NCBI GenBank assembly: GCA_007115705.1
Contig: QXEO01001030.1
Coordinates: 229,603-293,602, forward strand
Length of the DNA: 64,000 bases
DNA from: Dactylis glomerata
Taxonomy: Eukaryota; Streptophyta; Magnoliopsida; Poales; Poaceae
Direction: 5' to 3'
A program made the translations under genes and the position numbers. Below the pieces are notes generated by a model. It was given only the letters and a program-made list of their open reading frames with translations, was not told the DNA's origin and did not search any database. Of the stretch, positions 10,686 to 21,862 are shown piece by piece (the stretch's first letter is position 1; each line of letters begins with the position of its first letter).

Positions 10686-12652
10686 TCTCTACTAATAATA
10701 TTGCTACAGGTATGGTCCGTGGCTCGCAAGTACGCTTTTAATCCACCTAAAATACGCTTTCCCTCCCCCTCTGTCCTGGATGTATACTTCTTTACCGCAT
10801 CATCACGTCCTTCACTAATTCTACTCCCACACGTTTACGAATTCTACTCCAAACCGTGGTTCCTGAATCCTGAAATAGATATGTAACGTGAGATTGAAGG
10901 CACACGATTGACCACAAGGAATACGACGTTCTCCTGACTGCTTGTGGCGGCGCGCGGCCCAGCCGATGAGACAAGGCAACCAGCATGAATCGTCCGAGCA
11001 GCACGAGAAGTGAGGAACATCTGCTTCATCGGCGCCGCCATCGGAGCGATCACGAGGTGCCATGGCGAGCCAGAGGTCGTCGGCTGGTGGTGCAACTTCT
11101 GATCTGCCTCACAGCGTGTCTCTGAAAACACCACGGATGTTGCTCCTGTCCTAGACAACACTCAGTCCTCCACCTCGCCGAGGCCAGGCGTCGTGCACCA
11201 CTACGATGACGGTCGGCGCCTTCCGACACCTCGACGGCGGTGTGTGGAGTCAGCATGTTGAGGAGCCCCTCGGCGATGGCGGTGGGTCCACCGAGCTTGA
11301 TGCTCGTGCAGACGTGGAGTTCCGTCCGTCGAGAGGACGACAACGCTTGCGGCCGGCTTGCCGGGCGCTGCGGGTCCAGCCGCGCCATGGCCAGTGTCTT
11401 GATGCACTGGTCGAGCTGCGCGTCCGCGTCCATCGAGGCGCTGCAGGCCATGTGAGTTAACTTGGCGTGTGTGGTGATCAAACTCTTCCTGCTGATTGGA
11501 GATTTCTCAACTGTGCCGCTGCTTGCCTACTGTAGTCCACCATGGTTTCCATCATGCCCTCAATTCTTTCCTTGTCTCATCGCGGAAAGGCTCGACGGAC
11601 AAATCGCTGCCTAAATATCGAACCTCCATCAAGGAACATGATTTCTTCTCATGGTGGGACATGGTCATGTCAGCTTAATCTACAGATGCATCCGGCTTGG
11701 TCATAGCAACGGGTAACACCATCACCCAAATTGGATAATCGTGATATTTGTGCGACATGGTTGAGCGAGGTCGCAGAGGATACCGCAGAGCTTTTGATTG
11801 ACGTTTAATGGTTGGAAATAAAAGATACATATGATGCTTAGACGGGACTATACATTTGGCAGACAACATATATTTGTTAAGGAGTATTAGTATTGGTCTA
11901 GGTCTCTAGGAGTCCGTATTTGTCTAGATTTACTATCCTTGTGTCCCAAGTCAGATGTACTATATATTGTGGCCTTTGGCCCCCAAATAATACAAGTTGC
12001 TATTTGTCTAACAATATTCATGTGTTGTTTCGGTACAACAACCCTGCTAAATGTGTCAGAGTGACATGACATTGTAATACTGTTTCAATACGTGAGCGTT
12101 GTGATCGACTTGGTTCTAAACTAACTTGACATGTATGGTATTCAGTTTAACTAAATGGAATTAGCGGGACGATTCTCAGCTTAAATTTGACTCTCAGTTA
12201 AGTGATAATTTCGTTTAAAATTATACTGTCATACATGAGAACTATTCAAATAAATTCCAAAGTTTGTGAATAACACAATAGTAAGAAGGGGAAGCTCTCA
12301 ACCCTGAATAGCACAAGCCTGCTCGACCATCATGTCATCTAGCTGTATGAAGAAGAGTAAATAGAATACTTTCTTTTGAGAAAATAAATAGAATACATCT
12401 AGGACTCGATTAAGGTTTGCCTTTTCTTTTGGCAAATCAAGCTTTTTATTTATAACCTAAATTTCTCTAGGGAGATTTCACTAGGTGACAGTTTGTTTCC
12501 AAGAGAGAAAGACAAATTATTCATGGCACACCCAAGCTGAGAAATCCATCTAATATCGTGATCATTTGGTGAAATATGTGTTAGTTTTGTTGCAACGTAT
12601 ATCTAGGTTTAAATTTGTTTGGTCGTAGCAACGCACGGGCATTTTGTGCTAG
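10686..12652 (+). mobile_element. Non-autonomous Helitron 1
   Basis: Left end A|TCTCTACTAATAATATTG and right end GCACGGGCATTTTGTGCTAG|T match the Helitron rule (5' TC, 3' CTRR, insertion between A and T, no target duplication). The first 60 bp or so closely match the end of Helitron 2 (56501-58127), including GGTATGGTCCGTGGCTC, and the 3' ends share GTAGCAA and GCACGGG followed by an AT-rich GCTAG. No Rep/helicase is present, so it is non-autonomous. A GC-rich segment (about 10890-11481) looks captured. The hairpin normally found about 10 nt before the 3' end is weak (CGT-AGCA-ACG), which lowers confidence slightly. Confidence 0.75.
10890..11481 (-). pseudogene. GC-rich gene-like segment inside Helitron 1, unrecognised
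   Basis: A CpG-rich block unlike the AT-rich Helitron around it. On the minus strand a frame from 11481 to 11050 reads DADAQLDQCIKTLAMARLDP, TSIKLGGPTAIAEGLLNMLT and then Arg-rich sequence; a second minus frame (11063-10821) reads DGGADEADVPHFSCCSDDS. The first part has exon-like composition but I cannot name the family. It is probably one or more captured gene fragments with frameshifts or unrecognised introns. A plus-strand frame at 11206-11460 is also open, so the strand is not certain. Confidence 0.4.
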
Positions 12653-12715
12653 TACCCATATATACTGGACGCTGGCTGTGTGGAGCTGTGTGATACTCCT
12701 CAAAACCCTAATACA

Positions 12716-13287
12716 TAGGGGTGAAAACGGAGCGGTAAGGACGGATAGTAGTGAAACCGTATCCGTTACCATATTTTTCGGATTTGGAATCGAAACGGAT
12801 AGTGTGCGGATACGAATATGGAATCGGAGTCTACCGGTAACGAATACAGACCGAATATAAAGCGAATAAAGTTCGGTTGCGGATAAACAATTTGTTAGAT
12901 CTCTCATTGATAATAAAGTAAAATTAGCTTGTAAATTTTTCTATATGCATAAATATATTCATACAAAACTGGCTTGTGTCTTGCATGATGGTGTTTATGT
13001 ACCATAAGACAAAATATATAGCTCTCTTTTATCTTCTCTCCTGAGTCACGTACTCAACAACTCATTGCCGGATAGTTTGTTGGATATTGTCCGGATATAA
13101 CCGTGAAATATGGTATATCTTCGGATACGATCGGATATTAGTAAAATTATATCCTTTTCCGTATCCGTTAATCACTAGCCGTATCCGTGATCGTATCCGG
13201 CAACTATCCGATCGAATCCGTTTTTTCGTTCCGTAAGCCTTTGATCGGTCACTCGGTCGAAAATAATCCGTTTCGTTTTCACCTCTA
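12716..13287. mobile_element. hAT-type MITE, 572 bp, TSD CTAATACA
   Basis: The ends TAGGGGTGAAAACGGA and CGTTTTCACCTCTA are inverted repeats of each other. CTAATACA is present on both sides (12708-12715 and 13288-13295), an exact 8-bp target duplication as made by hAT transposases. The interior is filled with CGGATA or TATCCG words on both strands, like hAT subterminal binding repeats. No transposase is encoded. Confidence 0.9.
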
Positions 13288-13770
13288 CTAATACATCTAC
13301 CCTTCTTTCATAATATACATTTTCCTTTTCCTTTTACATCCGTTCATCATATAATGTAAGGCATCCTTAAATTCGGTTGATGAACAACTTACAACTGCGG
13401 AAAGTATTCATCGAGGTTGGAGTTGGTACTGGTCAGACAAGTTTCAAGGAAAGTGCACACCAAAAAGGTGTTGAAACCCGTTTGCGCCAACCGTGTGTAA
13501 CCGCAGTCGCAGACAGCGGCGAGGATTTCGTGAGCTATCTGGTAGGGAACCAGACGTGCAATGCACTTATGCAAAACCACACGTTGACTTCCACCGCCAC
13601 ATACCACTCGGCCATAATGCAAAGGTAACAGCAGTGGTAGTTGGTTACAGCCGCCTGCCTGCACCATACGCTGCATCTTCTCTCTTCAGTTTTATTACTC
13701 TTCCGTGTCTTGTGTTCCCCAAGCATCCCTCCATGATCAGCGCGTCGCCACGATCGTCTAACTTCTCCCC
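13288..13770 (+). other. Upstream region of the TBL gene
   Basis: About 480 bp between the MITE and the TBL ATG. No coding feature is convincing. A CT-rich stretch (about 13675-13690) lies near the gene and may be 5' UTR. I could not place a TATA box with confidence. Confidence 0.35.
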
Positions 13771-15128
13771 ATGAAGTTCCTCAAGAGCACCCCGTCTTCC
13801 CCGAAGCGCTCCACCGCCATTGCCGCGCCGGTCGCCTTCCTACTGGTCCTCGGGCTCGTCTCGCTCTACGACTTGACAATCTCCGACAGCCGGTACCTGC
13901 GCATATATGGCGCCTCTTCAGCATCTTCCTCGTCGTTGGCGGCGTCATCGTCTCCGGTCTGCGACCTTACGCGCGGCGAGTGGGTGCCGGACGCCGCGGA
14001 GGTGCCGTACTACTCTAACCTGACGTGCCCCTTCATCGACGACCTCCAGAACTGCATGAGGTTCGGCAAGCCGAGCCTTGAGTTCGTGCACTGGAGGTGG
14101 AAGCCGGACGGCTGCGAGCTCCCCCGCTTCCACGCGGCGGCGTTCTTGCACGCCATGAGGGGCAAGTCCATTGCCTTCGTCGGGGACTCCCTCGCCAGGA
14201 ACCACTTCAAGTCCTTGCTCTGCATCTTGTCCACGGTAGGTAGTTACGTGTACCTGATCGTTTGGCGTATTCTTCTTCTTGCTCTGTTTCTGATGCAAGT
14301 TGCCGATCACAGGCGGCGCGGCCGGTGGAGGTCGGGACGGAGCTGGAGATCGACGCGACCGGGCGGGCCGTCCGGCGGGACTACTACTACGGCAGCCACG
14401 ACTTCACGGCGTCGCTCTTCTGGTCGCCCTTCCTCGTCAAGGCCAACCCGTCGAACGCCACGCTCGGCATGTGGGACGTGCACCTCGACGAGGCGGACAG
14501 CCGGTGGGCGGCGCACGTCGCCGACTTCGACCACATCATCATCTCAGGCACCAACTGGTTCCTCCGCCCGTCCGTGTACTACGAGGGCGGGCGCGCCATC
14601 GCGCGCAACAGCGCCACGAGCTGCAACCTGACCGAGATGGCCGTGCCCCTCGCACTGCATGCGGCGTTCCGGACGGCGCTCGGCGCCATCGCCTCGAGCG
14701 AGGGGTTCCGCGGGAAGGCGATCCTTCGGACGGTGACGCCGGCGCACTTCGAGAACGGGGAGTGGAACACCGGCGGCGACTGCGTCCGCACGCGCCCGTA
14801 CCGGCGCGGTGACCGCGCCCTCGGCGCCTTCGAGGCCGAGTACCGCCGAGCGCAGGTCGAGGCGCTGAGGGAGACGGAGGCGGCGGCGAGGAGGAACGGC
14901 GCGGAGCTGCTGCTGATGGACATCACGGAGGCGATGGACCTGCGGCCGGACGGGCACCCGAGCCGGTACGGGCATCCGCCGGGCGGGAGTGTGGAGGGGA
15001 ACTTCATCGTGGACTGCCTGCACTGGTGCTTGCCCGGCCCGATTGACCTGTGGAACGAGCTGCTGTTCCAGATGCTCCTGCCACGCTATGGACCGATGAG
15101 CTCGGGTGTTCCTCCGTCGTTAGAATGA
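13771..15128 (+). CDS. Trichome birefringence-like (TBL/DUF231) polysaccharide O-acetyltransferase, two exons
   Basis: Predicted Golgi type II membrane protein of 426 residues. The TBL family transfers acetyl groups to cell-wall polysaccharides such as xyloglucan or xylan; the substrate here is not decidable. Exon 1 is 13771-14235, the intron 14236-14312 (77 bp, GTAGGT to CACAG, phase 0) and exon 2 14313-15128. A hydrophobic anchor lies at residues 16-33 (AAPVAFLLVLGLVSL), a Ser-rich stem follows, and the TBL domain starts at Cys64 (CDLTRGEWVP). The catalytic GDS motif is FVGDSLARNH (Ser140) and the C-terminal DxxH motif is DCLHWCLPG (389-392). Length fits the family and no stop or frameshift is seen, so it is probably functional. 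The exons are GC-rich, typical of grass genes. The closest relative in the window is the pseudogene at 24350-49966, which faces it. Confidence 0.93.
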
Positions 15129-15387
15129 CTTGTCTCGACGGCGTAATTCACTGATTTAACTCAGGGGTGGAGACACGATTTGACCATGGTCGGGGCGAAA
15201 GCCTGTTTGGTGGAGTACCGAAGAGATGAGACACCAGGACATTGTCCTTTGGTTAGGGGTTCTTCGAGTTTTCTTTGTTTTCTAATACTTGACGTATCTT
15301 CCTTAGCTTAGGCCTACCTTTTTGTTTGATTTATGTATGTAATTAGTTTCCGGGTCGCTTTGATCGCACATCTTGAAGTTTTTTATG
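15129..15387 (+). other. 3' flank of the TBL gene
   Basis: Probable 3' UTR and downstream DNA. No open frame with support and no clear poly(A) signal beyond AT-rich words. Confidence 0.4.
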
Positions 15388-16530
15388 CAATATCGCACAT
15401 ATTTAGCTGCTTGTTTGAGGTAAAAATGACAATGCTATCAAAGCATAACCAGTATATAATCCATATGCTTGACAATATGAAACAGTTGACTTGGACAAAC
15501 AAGTTTCTGTTACTAATGTTTTTCTCTTTATCTTTAAGGCATAACAAAGTGAACATAATTTTGATCACAAATATAAATTGAGTTCTTATTTTATATGGAA
15601 TTATACTTATTAGCTAGACTAGGCCATTGCAATCCCCAAAATGCTAGCAAGTAAGTACACGTTCAGTATTATAATAGTTTTTAGATTTCAAGGTGGGACT
15701 AGATACGGATTGGCATGAGTGATCCAACACACCAAAACAAGTTTATATACATGCATTTTCCAAAATATATGAAAAGATGTTACAATGGTGAACAGAGAGA
15801 GTAGTAGCTACAAATGGTACCTTAGGTTTTTACCGCAGGATTAATCAACGGGTCGGCGGTCTTGAAGGCACTGCTGCATACAACAAGACAATAATAGTCT
15901 AAGTGGACTTCTCAAAGGTATAAAAGTATGTGTGTACATTAGTCTTTTCGGTCTTTTAATACAATATCGCACATACTTATCTGTTTGTCTAAGAAAATGA
16001 TAATGCTATCAAAGCATAACAAATATATAATACATATGTTTGGCAATATGAAACATTCAACTTGAATAAACAAGGTTTTGTTACTAGTGTTTTTCTTTTT
16101 ATCTTTGATGCATAACAAAGTGAACATAAGGACAGATCTAAAAAATAAAATATATTTTTATTTTATATGCAAGTACACAAATTAGCCAGACTAGTGGATT
16201 GCAATTTATCCCCAAAATGCTAGCAAGTAGCTACTTCTCTGTTCACTATTATAACAGATTTAAATATTTCAATGTGGAATACATATGAACCTAAATGGGT
16301 GAACGCACACACTAAAGTGCGTTGAGACAAATGCATTTTTTTTAAAAAAAGGTGTTACAATTGTGAATATACGGAAGTAGCTACAAATGGTACCATAGTT
16401 GTTTTAAGTTTTAACCGCGGGACTAATCGATTGGTCAACAGTCTTCAAAGGCATCGCTGCACACAAGACAACAGTAGTAGTCTAAGTGGGTAAATAAGTG
16501 GACATTAGTCCTTTTGTTCTTTTTTTATGA
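15388..16530 (+). repeat. Diverged tandem duplication, about 574-bp unit, two copies
   Basis: Unit 1 (15388-15961) and unit 2 (15962 to about 16530) share the same order of landmarks: CAATATCGCACATA, GCTATCAAAGCATAAC, TTTTTCT then CATAACAAAGTGAACATAA, CCCCAAAATGCTAGCAAGTA, AGCTACAAATGGTACC and GTCTAAGTGG. The copies differ by many substitutions and small indels, so the duplication is old. No coding content. Confidence 0.85.
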
Positions 16531-16725
16531 TGCTCATATTTATACTTCTTAATTCTTATTTGTTCAACGGTTCACATGTCCTGAGTTACTCTAGATCTAT
16601 TGAGATGCAGCTTCACAAGATATTTATTCAGCCTTTGTATGACCGTCTTTCATTCCTGTCTATCTCCTTTGTCATATCTAAATTAGGAACGGAAATGGAA
16701 AGTGCTCTTTTGGCTTCTGGGCACG
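16531..16725. other. Short unannotated spacer
   Basis: AT-rich DNA between the tandem duplication and the TIR repeat pair; a short open frame has no recognisable similarity. Confidence 0.3.
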
Positions 16726-17077
16726 AGTGATCTCATTATTTTAAAACAAATTAAAAAATAATATTTAGGAGTTTCAAAAAATATAAAAAAGATCCAAACA
16801 TAAATAGTGTAACCTACAAGTATGCAAATTTTCATTATATACGAAATTCTTTGTATTATAGCCTACACAAAAAAATGAAAAAGTCCAATAAGAATGGGAG
16901 ATTTAAAAATATGCATACTCAGGTCCACACACTTGTTATTTTTGTGTAGCCAAAAACAGAAAGTATTTGAAACAGATATTTTGCAAGTTTGGGGGATAAA
17001 TCATTGTCCACATCTAGATTCAATTTTTTGAAACTCGTAAATATAATTTCCAATTTTTTTAAGACAGTGAGATCACT
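16726..17077. mobile_element. TIR-bearing repeat, copy 1 (MITE-like, 352 bp)
   Basis: Ends are perfect inverted repeats AGTGATCTCA and TGAGATCACT. The interior is AT-rich and shares landmarks with copy 2 (17147-17499), such as GCCTACACAA and a TTTGAAACAG or TTTGAAGAAG region. Homology between the copies also extends outside the TIRs on both sides (GGAAAGT..CTTTTGGC upstream, AAATCTT downstream), so the true mobile unit may be larger. No clear target duplication. Confidence 0.6.
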
Positions 17078-17146
17078 GCTACCTAGGAGGCAAAAAATCT
17101 TCACTCCTCACGTACCTTAGTGGAAAGTACTTTTGGCCCCTCAGTT

Positions 17147-17499
17147 CTAGTGATCCTTCTATTTTAAAAAATTGAAAAACATATTTTTAAGTTTCAAAAA
17201 ATTATAAATATAAATCTGGACAAAGTCAATGATATAACTTGCAAGTACGCAAAGTTTAATTGTGGAATTCTTTATATTGTAGGCTACACAACAATAACAA
17301 AATTTGATAAATTTGTAGATTTGAGAATATACATACTCTGATTCATGAGCTTATCATTTTTTTAGCCCAAAATTCAATGCATTTGAAGAAGATTTATTAC
17401 AAGTTTCTAGGATAAATAGTGGGCTACATGCGATTATTTATTTATTTTAAATCTCAAAAAAATATCAATTTTCTTTATTAGAAAAAACAGGATCACTAG
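17147..17499. mobile_element. TIR-bearing repeat, copy 2 (MITE-like, 353 bp)
   Basis: Ends CTAGTGATCCT and AGGATCACTAG are perfect inverted repeats. It is a diverged sister of copy 1, in the same orientation and only 69 bp away, with matching flanks. A tandem duplication of a longer element explains this better than two independent insertions. Confidence 0.6.
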
Positions 17500-17900
17500 T
17501 ATCCACATGCACCAAATCTTTTATTCCAAACCGTACATGAGAACTGTATTGTACGAGGTAAATATAATATAATGTACTATGTATGTGCTTGCTTGAGCGG
17601 TTAGTGGTGTAATCTGGTGATGGGTAATTAGTGGATGGCTAAGCGGCAGCAGGGAAGGGTCCTCTTAGTCATCGCCTTGCGGGCGTACGGGATGAGAAAC
17701 CCTATACGCCGCCCACTGCGGCGCTGGGCGTCGCGCCGCGTACCCCGGAGAGCTATGGGCCTGGCCCAGCTTACATTCGCGTTTCTTCTTATTTATTTTT
17801 CCGGTCGCACTTTTCTTATTTCATTATCTTCTTTTCCGATCGTTTTTTATGTTTCTGTTTTTATTTTCTATTTTTACTTCAGTTCATATTATATTATTTA
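17500..17900. other. Intergenic stretch with a short GC-rich patch
   Basis: Mixed DNA. A GC-rich patch at about 17660-17780 includes CGCGCCGCGTACC and GGGCCTGGCCCAG and could be the edge of an unrecognised transposon. A matching word (GTACGCGGCGC) and a GGGCCGGCCCAT palindrome occur near 18828-18922, beyond the AT-rich block. No gene. Confidence 0.35.
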
Positions 17901-18570
17901 TGAAAACATTTATATATTGAAAATTGTTTACACTCCTTTGCTTTTACTTTTTAATATTTTTTAAAATCTAAACAAATCAAGATTTTGTTTAATCTTGAAA
18001 TTTCGAAAATAATTAGATTTTGACTTTGTTAAATTTTCATATTTCGAATTATTGTTTAGACTTTCAATTTTTTTCAAATCTCAACAGATTAGGAGTTAAT
18101 TCTGAAATTTCTTGTTCAGATTTCAATTTTTTTGAATTTTTTTTTGGATTTCAAATTTGTTTTCGAAATTTTTGTTCAACTTTTGAAGTTTTTTTTAAAA
18201 AATTCATATTTCGAATTTGTTTTTGAAATAATTGTTCAGATTTCAAATTTGTTTTTTGCAAATTGTTGTTCAGATTTTGAATTTGTTTAAATTTAAATGT
18301 AACCAAATGTGAATACATTTTGATTTCAAATTTGTTTTTGAAATTTTTGTTCAGTTTCATATTATTTGTTTTTGAGATTTTTATTCAGATTTCAAATTTG
18401 TTTTTGAATTTTTTGCTCAGATTTCGATTTTTTTTTGAAATGTGACCAAATGTGAATAATATTTTGCTTAGATTTCGAATTTGTTTAAATCGGAACATAT
18501 TACAAATTTATTTAAATTTAAAATTTGTTCAAATCTAAACAAATTACGAATTTGTTTGAATTTCGATTTT
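17901..18570. repeat. AT-rich degenerate minisatellite
   Basis: Repeated words of the type TTTCAAATTTGTTTTTGAAA and TTTTTGTTCAGATTTC recur about every 30-50 bp with many changes. Long open frames in it are low-complexity artefacts. Confidence 0.7.
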
Positions 18571-18581
18571 TGAAAATTTCT

Positions 18582-18745
18582 AATTTCTTCAGAATTTCGT
18601 TGTAGTACGAACATTGTAGGTAGTAGGAGCCTCGAAAAATAATATAACATATCTAAAAAAATTAATTTCTTCAGAATTTCGTTGTAGTACAAACATTGTA
18701 GGTAGTAGGAGCATGAAAAATAATATAGCTTATCTAAAAAAACGA
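18582..18745 (+). repeat. Tandem duplication, 82-bp unit, two copies
   Basis: Both copies begin AATTTCTTCAGAATTTCGTT and contain ACATTGTAGGTAGTAGGAGC; they differ at a few bases. No coding content. Confidence 0.85.
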
Positions 18746-19174
18746 TCAACCAAGCATGCGAATTAATTTCTGTGCTTGAAGGGCAGTACAACTGGGACGA
18801 GCTCGTTACCTGGATTAAAGCACGAGGGGTACGCGGCGCATTCGTTCGGGCCGCTAAAGGTGGCACACATGAGCTCCTCACTTCCACCTTCTGCGCTTTT
18901 TCCTTAAACGGGCCGGCCCATCAGCGTTTTTCCTGCTTTTTCTTTTTTAAAATCTAAACAAATTTTTTCTAAATCTGAAAAAAAATTCAAAATTCTAACA
19001 AATTTGAAATCTAAACAAATATTCCAAGTTTTTTTTCCCGTATCCAGCCCGGTGATCATTACTTTCCACGTGGTTAGTTTTTTTTTATAAAAAACGTGGT
19101 CTCCTCGCTCCCGCGAAAACTATACTCTGTTAATCCGAAAATTCAACTTGAAGCGAAGTACTAAGCTGCACTAA
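18746..19174. other. Intergenic, no gene seen
   Basis: Short GC-rich patch (18820-18920) followed by A/T-rich DNA. No supported coding sequence. Confidence 0.3.
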
Positions 19175-19484
19175 GGCTAGCCATAGTGCTAGTATCTTAG
19201 CTAGTATTATACAAATTAGGCCCACTAAAATGCTGATGTGGCAGTTAATTAGTGAAGAAAGAGAATATTAGAGTATCATAGGTAGATACTATATCATAGC
19301 GCATATTACGAGAAACATTAAGCTAAAGTAAATCTTATATACACATTTGTATTGAGATGCTATAAAATAATAAATATGATGAATATATAATACTACTTTA
19401 TGATATCATGCATTATGGAGGTAGTATCATACACAAGTATCATATGTATGATATACTATATGATACTCTCCACTATGACCAGCC
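19175..19484. mobile_element. MITE, 310 bp, imperfect TIRs
   Basis: Left end GGCTAGCCATAGTGCTAGTA and right end ACTCTCCACTATGACCAGCC are imperfect inverted repeats (core GGCT.G.CATAGTG...AGTATC). The interior is AT-rich with many GATACTA or ATGATA words. I could not fix a target duplication, so the superfamily is open. Confidence 0.7.
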
Positions 19485-21862
19485 AAGCATGTCCTTGAAA
19501 AAAACTGCACTAAACATGACAAGTGTGTCGCGCTGTTAATAGCTTAATAGAGCAGTCCGTGTGCTACTTGCTAACGCTTAATTGCTTGGTGACAATAGAG
19601 TGCAGGTCGATGTATAACTTCATACGCAATCAATTACAACTAGAGACAAAAATGCGTATCTAGTGATGCTTTTTTTCTTCGAAAGGGAGATTGAAACACC
19701 GTCAAGACTTCTATCTTCATTAAAATTAATGCAGGGCAACGAGGCCAAGATCAACTAGTGGAGCTAGAAACGAGCCCGCTAATTACACCGCCACCAGATT
19801 ATATGCTCTTGGTCGATCCAACTGAGTTAGCTTTGGACTTGTAGCTTCCGCACAAAAGCAATTCACCATGCAATAAGTTGGGCTAGCTTGTCCAATGGTT
19901 GCTTTCTTGGAAGCGTTATTTTTAGAGAACCTCTTTTATTGTTTAAGTGTTATTTTTTATGGTAGTTTGGTTTCTACTGCCGTGGCTGGTTATTTTTTAT
20001 TTCTTTTTATTCTTTTAGATTGTGTACATTCTTAACATTATGCTGGTGCATAGGCAGTTTGATTAAAACGTTTTATTCTAAAATGGTTATTTGCATGTTA
20101 ATCAGCCTACAAATATGTGCTCTACACTCCAAACTCCATTAGAATATAAAAGTCTTTCAGGGTTCTTATAGAATAATAATTTTAGTTAAATGCAGACAGT
20201 ATAGTGGGTGAAGTTGTCTGAAGAACTGTTGCACTAGATGCAGTCCTAAATCTTACTACTAACTAATTGAGCCTTAGAAAATGTCGTGAGATGCCTAATT
20301 GGGTCGGATGCTTCTCCATCTTGGATCCAAGCCCGTCTTCCAAAAATGATAATTTAGACATGCAGCCAGCCAGCAGTTGACTTTTGCGTCCGATTAGCAT
20401 GCAAATGGAACATGAACAAGTTGCCCCTTCTACATACGGTGACAGAGTAGCATGGAACATGAAGAAGTTGGCCTCAGGAAGTTGGCTCGTCAACAGCCCA
20501 CTTCACTTTCTGCTGCTATTGTGAAAAATCTGTCGCCCTAGCTAACAAACAAGGCAGTGGACTAGCTAGAGATTTTGACTAAGGCGTTATGTGGTAAGCA
20601 ACCAAAACAAACAAAAAATTACACCGACACATTTTACATCCATAATCTGCTACACCGCATCGCAAAAAAAATGCATGTATGCATGTTCCATTGTTCCCGT
20701 CCAAAAACACCAACAAACTAACACATGCAAGTAAAAAACGACAAAAGGACCTTGGGCACAAAATTGAGCAGGTGAGGATCTTATCTGAAAAAATCGGAAC
20801 CAACAGCTCAACGGCGCGAACGATGGGTTGAGCTATGAACATGAACCGTCAGTTTACTTATAGAATTGCTAAGTTTTTCTCAACTTAGCAGTGCGACCTG
20901 AACGCCACATTGTAGAGCCTTGAGCAAAATGCCGGGTTAGGTCAACTCCTAGCGCAAAGACCCAAAACGTACACGAAATGTGTAGGTTTGGATTTGTTTG
21001 GGGTGCAGACGGAAATGGACTGACGTGCTTCTTATGTTCGCCGCCCACATTTACATTTTTTAGTCTTCAAAATAAAATTATTATATATACATAGGATGAA
21101 ACAATTATTAATCTTGGAATATTAAAATAAAATAGACATACAATCTAAAAAACCTAGACATTAAAAGAAATCTAGATTATCTTTAAATCAAACCTAGTAA
21201 ATCTGGGGTTTGCCCTACAACTCGTCGTCGGACGAGCTTAAAGATGACTGGCGGCGTGGTCACTGCCGCAGGTAGACACACATGTGTTGCCACGGGTGGC
21301 ACCCCCGGTTCTGCCGGCCCACGGTTCCCGCGGGTAGTTGTTAGTCGCGCCTCCATAGTGGATGCGTGAGCACCGCGACCAAATCTAGCTATCGCTCGAG
21401 CTCCTCTAGCTCAGACGTTTTGAGCACGTCTTTAAGGTCTGGGTCGTCCTCTTCCTTTACCGCTGGTGCACTGGTGGTTAGCGCACGTACATCTCTGACT
21501 CTCTTCTTTGGCATCGCAACAGTCCTCATCTACATCGCGGCTAGTCTAGCCGGCAGGGAGAGGGTGGCTATGTTGTCAGTAACACAGGAGCAGTCCAATC
21601 TAGATCGGATGGACAAGAACGTCTGAAATTTAAACAGGAAATTCAAACTTTTTGGAAAAAATTGAAAAAAAATACAGTACGTCATTTTCATTCAAAGATT
21701 CAATCTGAGAAAGTTTCAGTCCATTTGGACATACGGTTTGTGATTAAAAAATATTTGATGTAAGAGCTCGCACATTTTATATAGAGTCATTTTTGGCCGT
21801 CCAATCTACATTAGATGGTGGATGTAGGGGTAATTAAGGCGCTGAGAGACTTACTTAGGTAA
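19485..21862. other. Intergenic, no supported gene
   Basis: About 2.4 kb without a convincing gene. The segment around 20985-21060 (GGATTTGTTTGGGGTGCAGA) and 21190-21530 (GC-richer, with CTCGTCGTCGGACGAGC) looks like a decayed Harbinger-related or other transposon remnant, but ends cannot be defined. The last part flanks the Harbinger insertion. Confidence 0.3.

Noticed and set aside
14300..15023. Long frames on both strands over TBL exon 2
   Set aside because: GC-rich shadows of the real exon; they lack TBL motifs.
17940..18570. Possible satellite or centromeric repeat
   Set aside because: Period is irregular and the block is short; a degenerate AT minisatellite is the simpler call.
20263..20842. 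Minus-strand frames of 76-87 codons
   Set aside because: Isolated, no motif, no codon bias visible; chance frames in intergenic DNA.
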